From: Leguminivora glycinivorella
Taxonomy: Eukaryota; Arthropoda; Insecta; Lepidoptera; Tortricidae
Assembly (NCBI RefSeq): GCF_023078275.1
Contig: NC_062991.1
Coordinates: 2,666,001-2,730,000, forward strand
Reading direction: 5' to 3'
DNA: 64,000 nucleotides
Shown here piece after piece: positions 62,711 through 64,000 of the stretch. The position numbers and the translations under genes were made by a program. Each line of letters begins with the position of its first letter. Position 1 is the first letter of the stretch. Under the pieces are notes generated by a model that was not told the DNA's origin, did no database searches, and saw nothing but the letters and a program-made list of their open reading frames with translations.

Positions 62711-63838
62711 GGTTGTCTATTGTTTGCCCGACAGTCATTTAACATAATATTCATTTGCCCGAATCTAACTTGCCTGAATTTCATTTGCCCGAATGATTTG
62801 TTTACCATAAAAATCATATGACATACTCGTTGTTTATCCGAATATTACCTTCCATAATCATACAATGCCATACTATTTGTTAGCCATATTATTAAGTGCA
62901 ATAATATGGTTTCATAGAATATTCAAACGCCATAAGCAATTATTGCCATATTACTTGTTGCCCATATTATTACCTAACCTAACCTACTTTCTGATAGCAG
63001 TTTCATTTTCCAGGGGGTCACAGTTCTAACCTAACCTAACCTACTTTTCCAGCAGTTTCATTCTCCAGGGGGTCACAGTTCTAACCTAACCTAACCTACT
63101 TTCTGATAGCAGTTTCATTTTCCAGGGGGTCGCAGTTCTAACCTAACCTAACCTAACCTACTGTCTGATAGTATTTTCATTTTCCGGGGGGTCACAGTTC
63201 TAACCTAACCTACTTTTCAAGCAGTTTCATTTTCCAGGGGGTCACAGTCACAGTTCTAACCTAACCTAACCTACTTTCTGATAGCAGTTTCTTTTTCCAG
63301 GGGGTCGCAGTTCTAACCTAACCTAACCTAACCTACTGTCTGATAGCATTTTCATTTTCCGGGGGGTCACAGTTCTAACCTAACCTAACCTACTTTTCAA
63401 GCAGTTTCATTTTCCAGGGGGTCACAGTCACAGTTCTAACCTAACCTAACCTACTTTCTGATAGCAGTTTCTTTTTCCAGGGGGTCACAGTTCTAACCTA
63501 ACCTAACCTACTTTCTGATAGCAGTTTCATTCTCTAGTCCTTCTAGTACCTATTATAGTAGTTTTCGATTCTACCAAAGCACATTATGGAAATTGACTTT
63601 TCTGGACGCTAATTTGTATGACAAATGATGGTATGGAATGTGGTAATTACGGATTTCGATGATTCTGACAAATGACATTATAGAAACTGACTTTATGGGA
63701 AACAAAGTTTCTGGCACTAGATTAATATAGTAAACAATGATTATGGCATAAGATGTTATGAGAAACAATATTATGATTGTTGAATAGGATGGCAAATAAA
63801 ATTATGGCAAATGAAATTCTGGCAAATGGGGGTATCCC
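62711..63838. mobile_element. CCTAA-bearing non-autonomous element Z, copy 2 (1128 bp, 9-bp TSD)
   Basis: It is flanked by a perfect CCCGCGGCC (62702-62710, 63839-63847); MITE Y copy 1 gives an approximate empty site. The ends GGTTGTCTATTG and (inverted) GGGATACCCCCA are weakly similar. The arms are strings of ATTTGCCCGAA and GCCATA(A)T phrases, in inverted relation across the centre. No ORF. Confidence 0.88.
62969..63535. repeat. CCTAA-containing tandem array with a 180-bp higher-order period
   Basis: Ten CCTAA blocks, nine preceded by GGGTC(A/G)CAGTTCTAA. The three-unit group at about 63124-63303 is repeated at 63304-63483; 63241-63300 and 63421-63480 read identical. CCTAA is the complement of the insect telomere repeat TTAGG. 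Confidence 0.85.
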
Positions 63839-64000
63839 CCCGCGGCCATCATGTGCTAGGCCTGCAGTTGAATGGCGAAGTGGCACTGTCGGGCGTCAAT
63901 CGTCACTGTTGTGAAATAGGTCACTGGAGTCCATCTGGCATAAAACGGGAAAAAATCTTTGCCTGTTTTTGAAAGTAACTTACTGCCCTAAGTTAGTAAT

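Larger units (their letters stand above)
62586..63867. mobile_element. MITE Y, copy 2, split by element Z
   Basis: The ends are CAGTAGGCCTAGCACATGAT and complement, flanked by TTGAA (62581-62585, 63868-63872). Removing Z and one 9-bp repeat restores a ~145-bp hairpin like copy 1. Confidence 0.9.

Noticed and set aside
62969..63535. A chromosome end (telomere)
   Set aside because: CCTAA runs are only two to four units long, embedded in a longer unit, and bounded by a 9-bp target duplication.

Overview
The window looks like a piece of a moth or butterfly (Lepidoptera) chromosome. This rests on repeat content, not on a conserved host gene: Lep1-type Helitron termini, several tRNA-derived SINE families, many short hairpin MITEs, elements carrying tetranucleotide (GTCT/GTCC) microsatellites, and CCTAA/TTAGG blocks of the insect telomeric type. 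It is AT-rich and almost wholly transposon-derived. No complete host gene was found.

Region by region. 0-10.2 kb: GC-rich MITEs, then an intact BEL/Pao LTR retrotransposon (one 1738-codon Gag-Pol frame, 210-bp LTRs that read identical, 4-bp target duplication) inserted in one arm of a long inverted-repeat element. 10-21.6 kb: 3' ends of LINEs, SINEs, a roughly 1-kb dispersed repeat, the first copy of a CCTAA-bearing transposon with a 9-bp target duplication (14.7 kb), and a foldback element with 4-bp target duplications (18.2 kb). 21.6-26.4 kb: a 120-bp minisatellite that stays open on the minus strand, nested MITEs, and a possible signal-peptide exon cut by a 230-bp MITE. 26.7-35.3 kb: nested repeats, including a 184-codon reverse-transcriptase-associated C-terminal fragment with a PD-(D/E)XK-like motif, lying between two microsatellite elements whose hairpin ends face it. 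36-39.5 kb: a diverged local duplication and the second 4-bp-TSD foldback. 40-48 kb: a near-perfect 432-bp palindrome, CACTG-ended MITEs, LINE pieces and SINEs. 48.04 kb: one recognisable host-like exon, the start of a THAP zinc-finger domain followed by a consensus splice donor. 48.9-57.5 kb: Lep1 Helitrons filled with later insertions, LINE tails and an hAT MITE with a perfect 8-bp duplication. 58.1-59.3 kb: a TIR-bounded unit holding a frame-broken hydrophobic ORF. 61.6-63.9 kb: a MITE pair, one split by the second CCTAA element.

The main novelty candidates are: (1) a shared core, GACCAC - short self-complementary spacer - GAAACGTYGG, inside at least four hairpin families whose arms are unrelated; (2) a family of non-autonomous elements with 9-bp target duplications built around CCTAA arrays; (3) a ~27-bp periodic CTAAGT array in the leader of the BEL element; (4) the foldback family with 4-bp duplications. 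Nesting gives a relative order of insertion at many sites. All family names are from memory and inspection; no database search was run.
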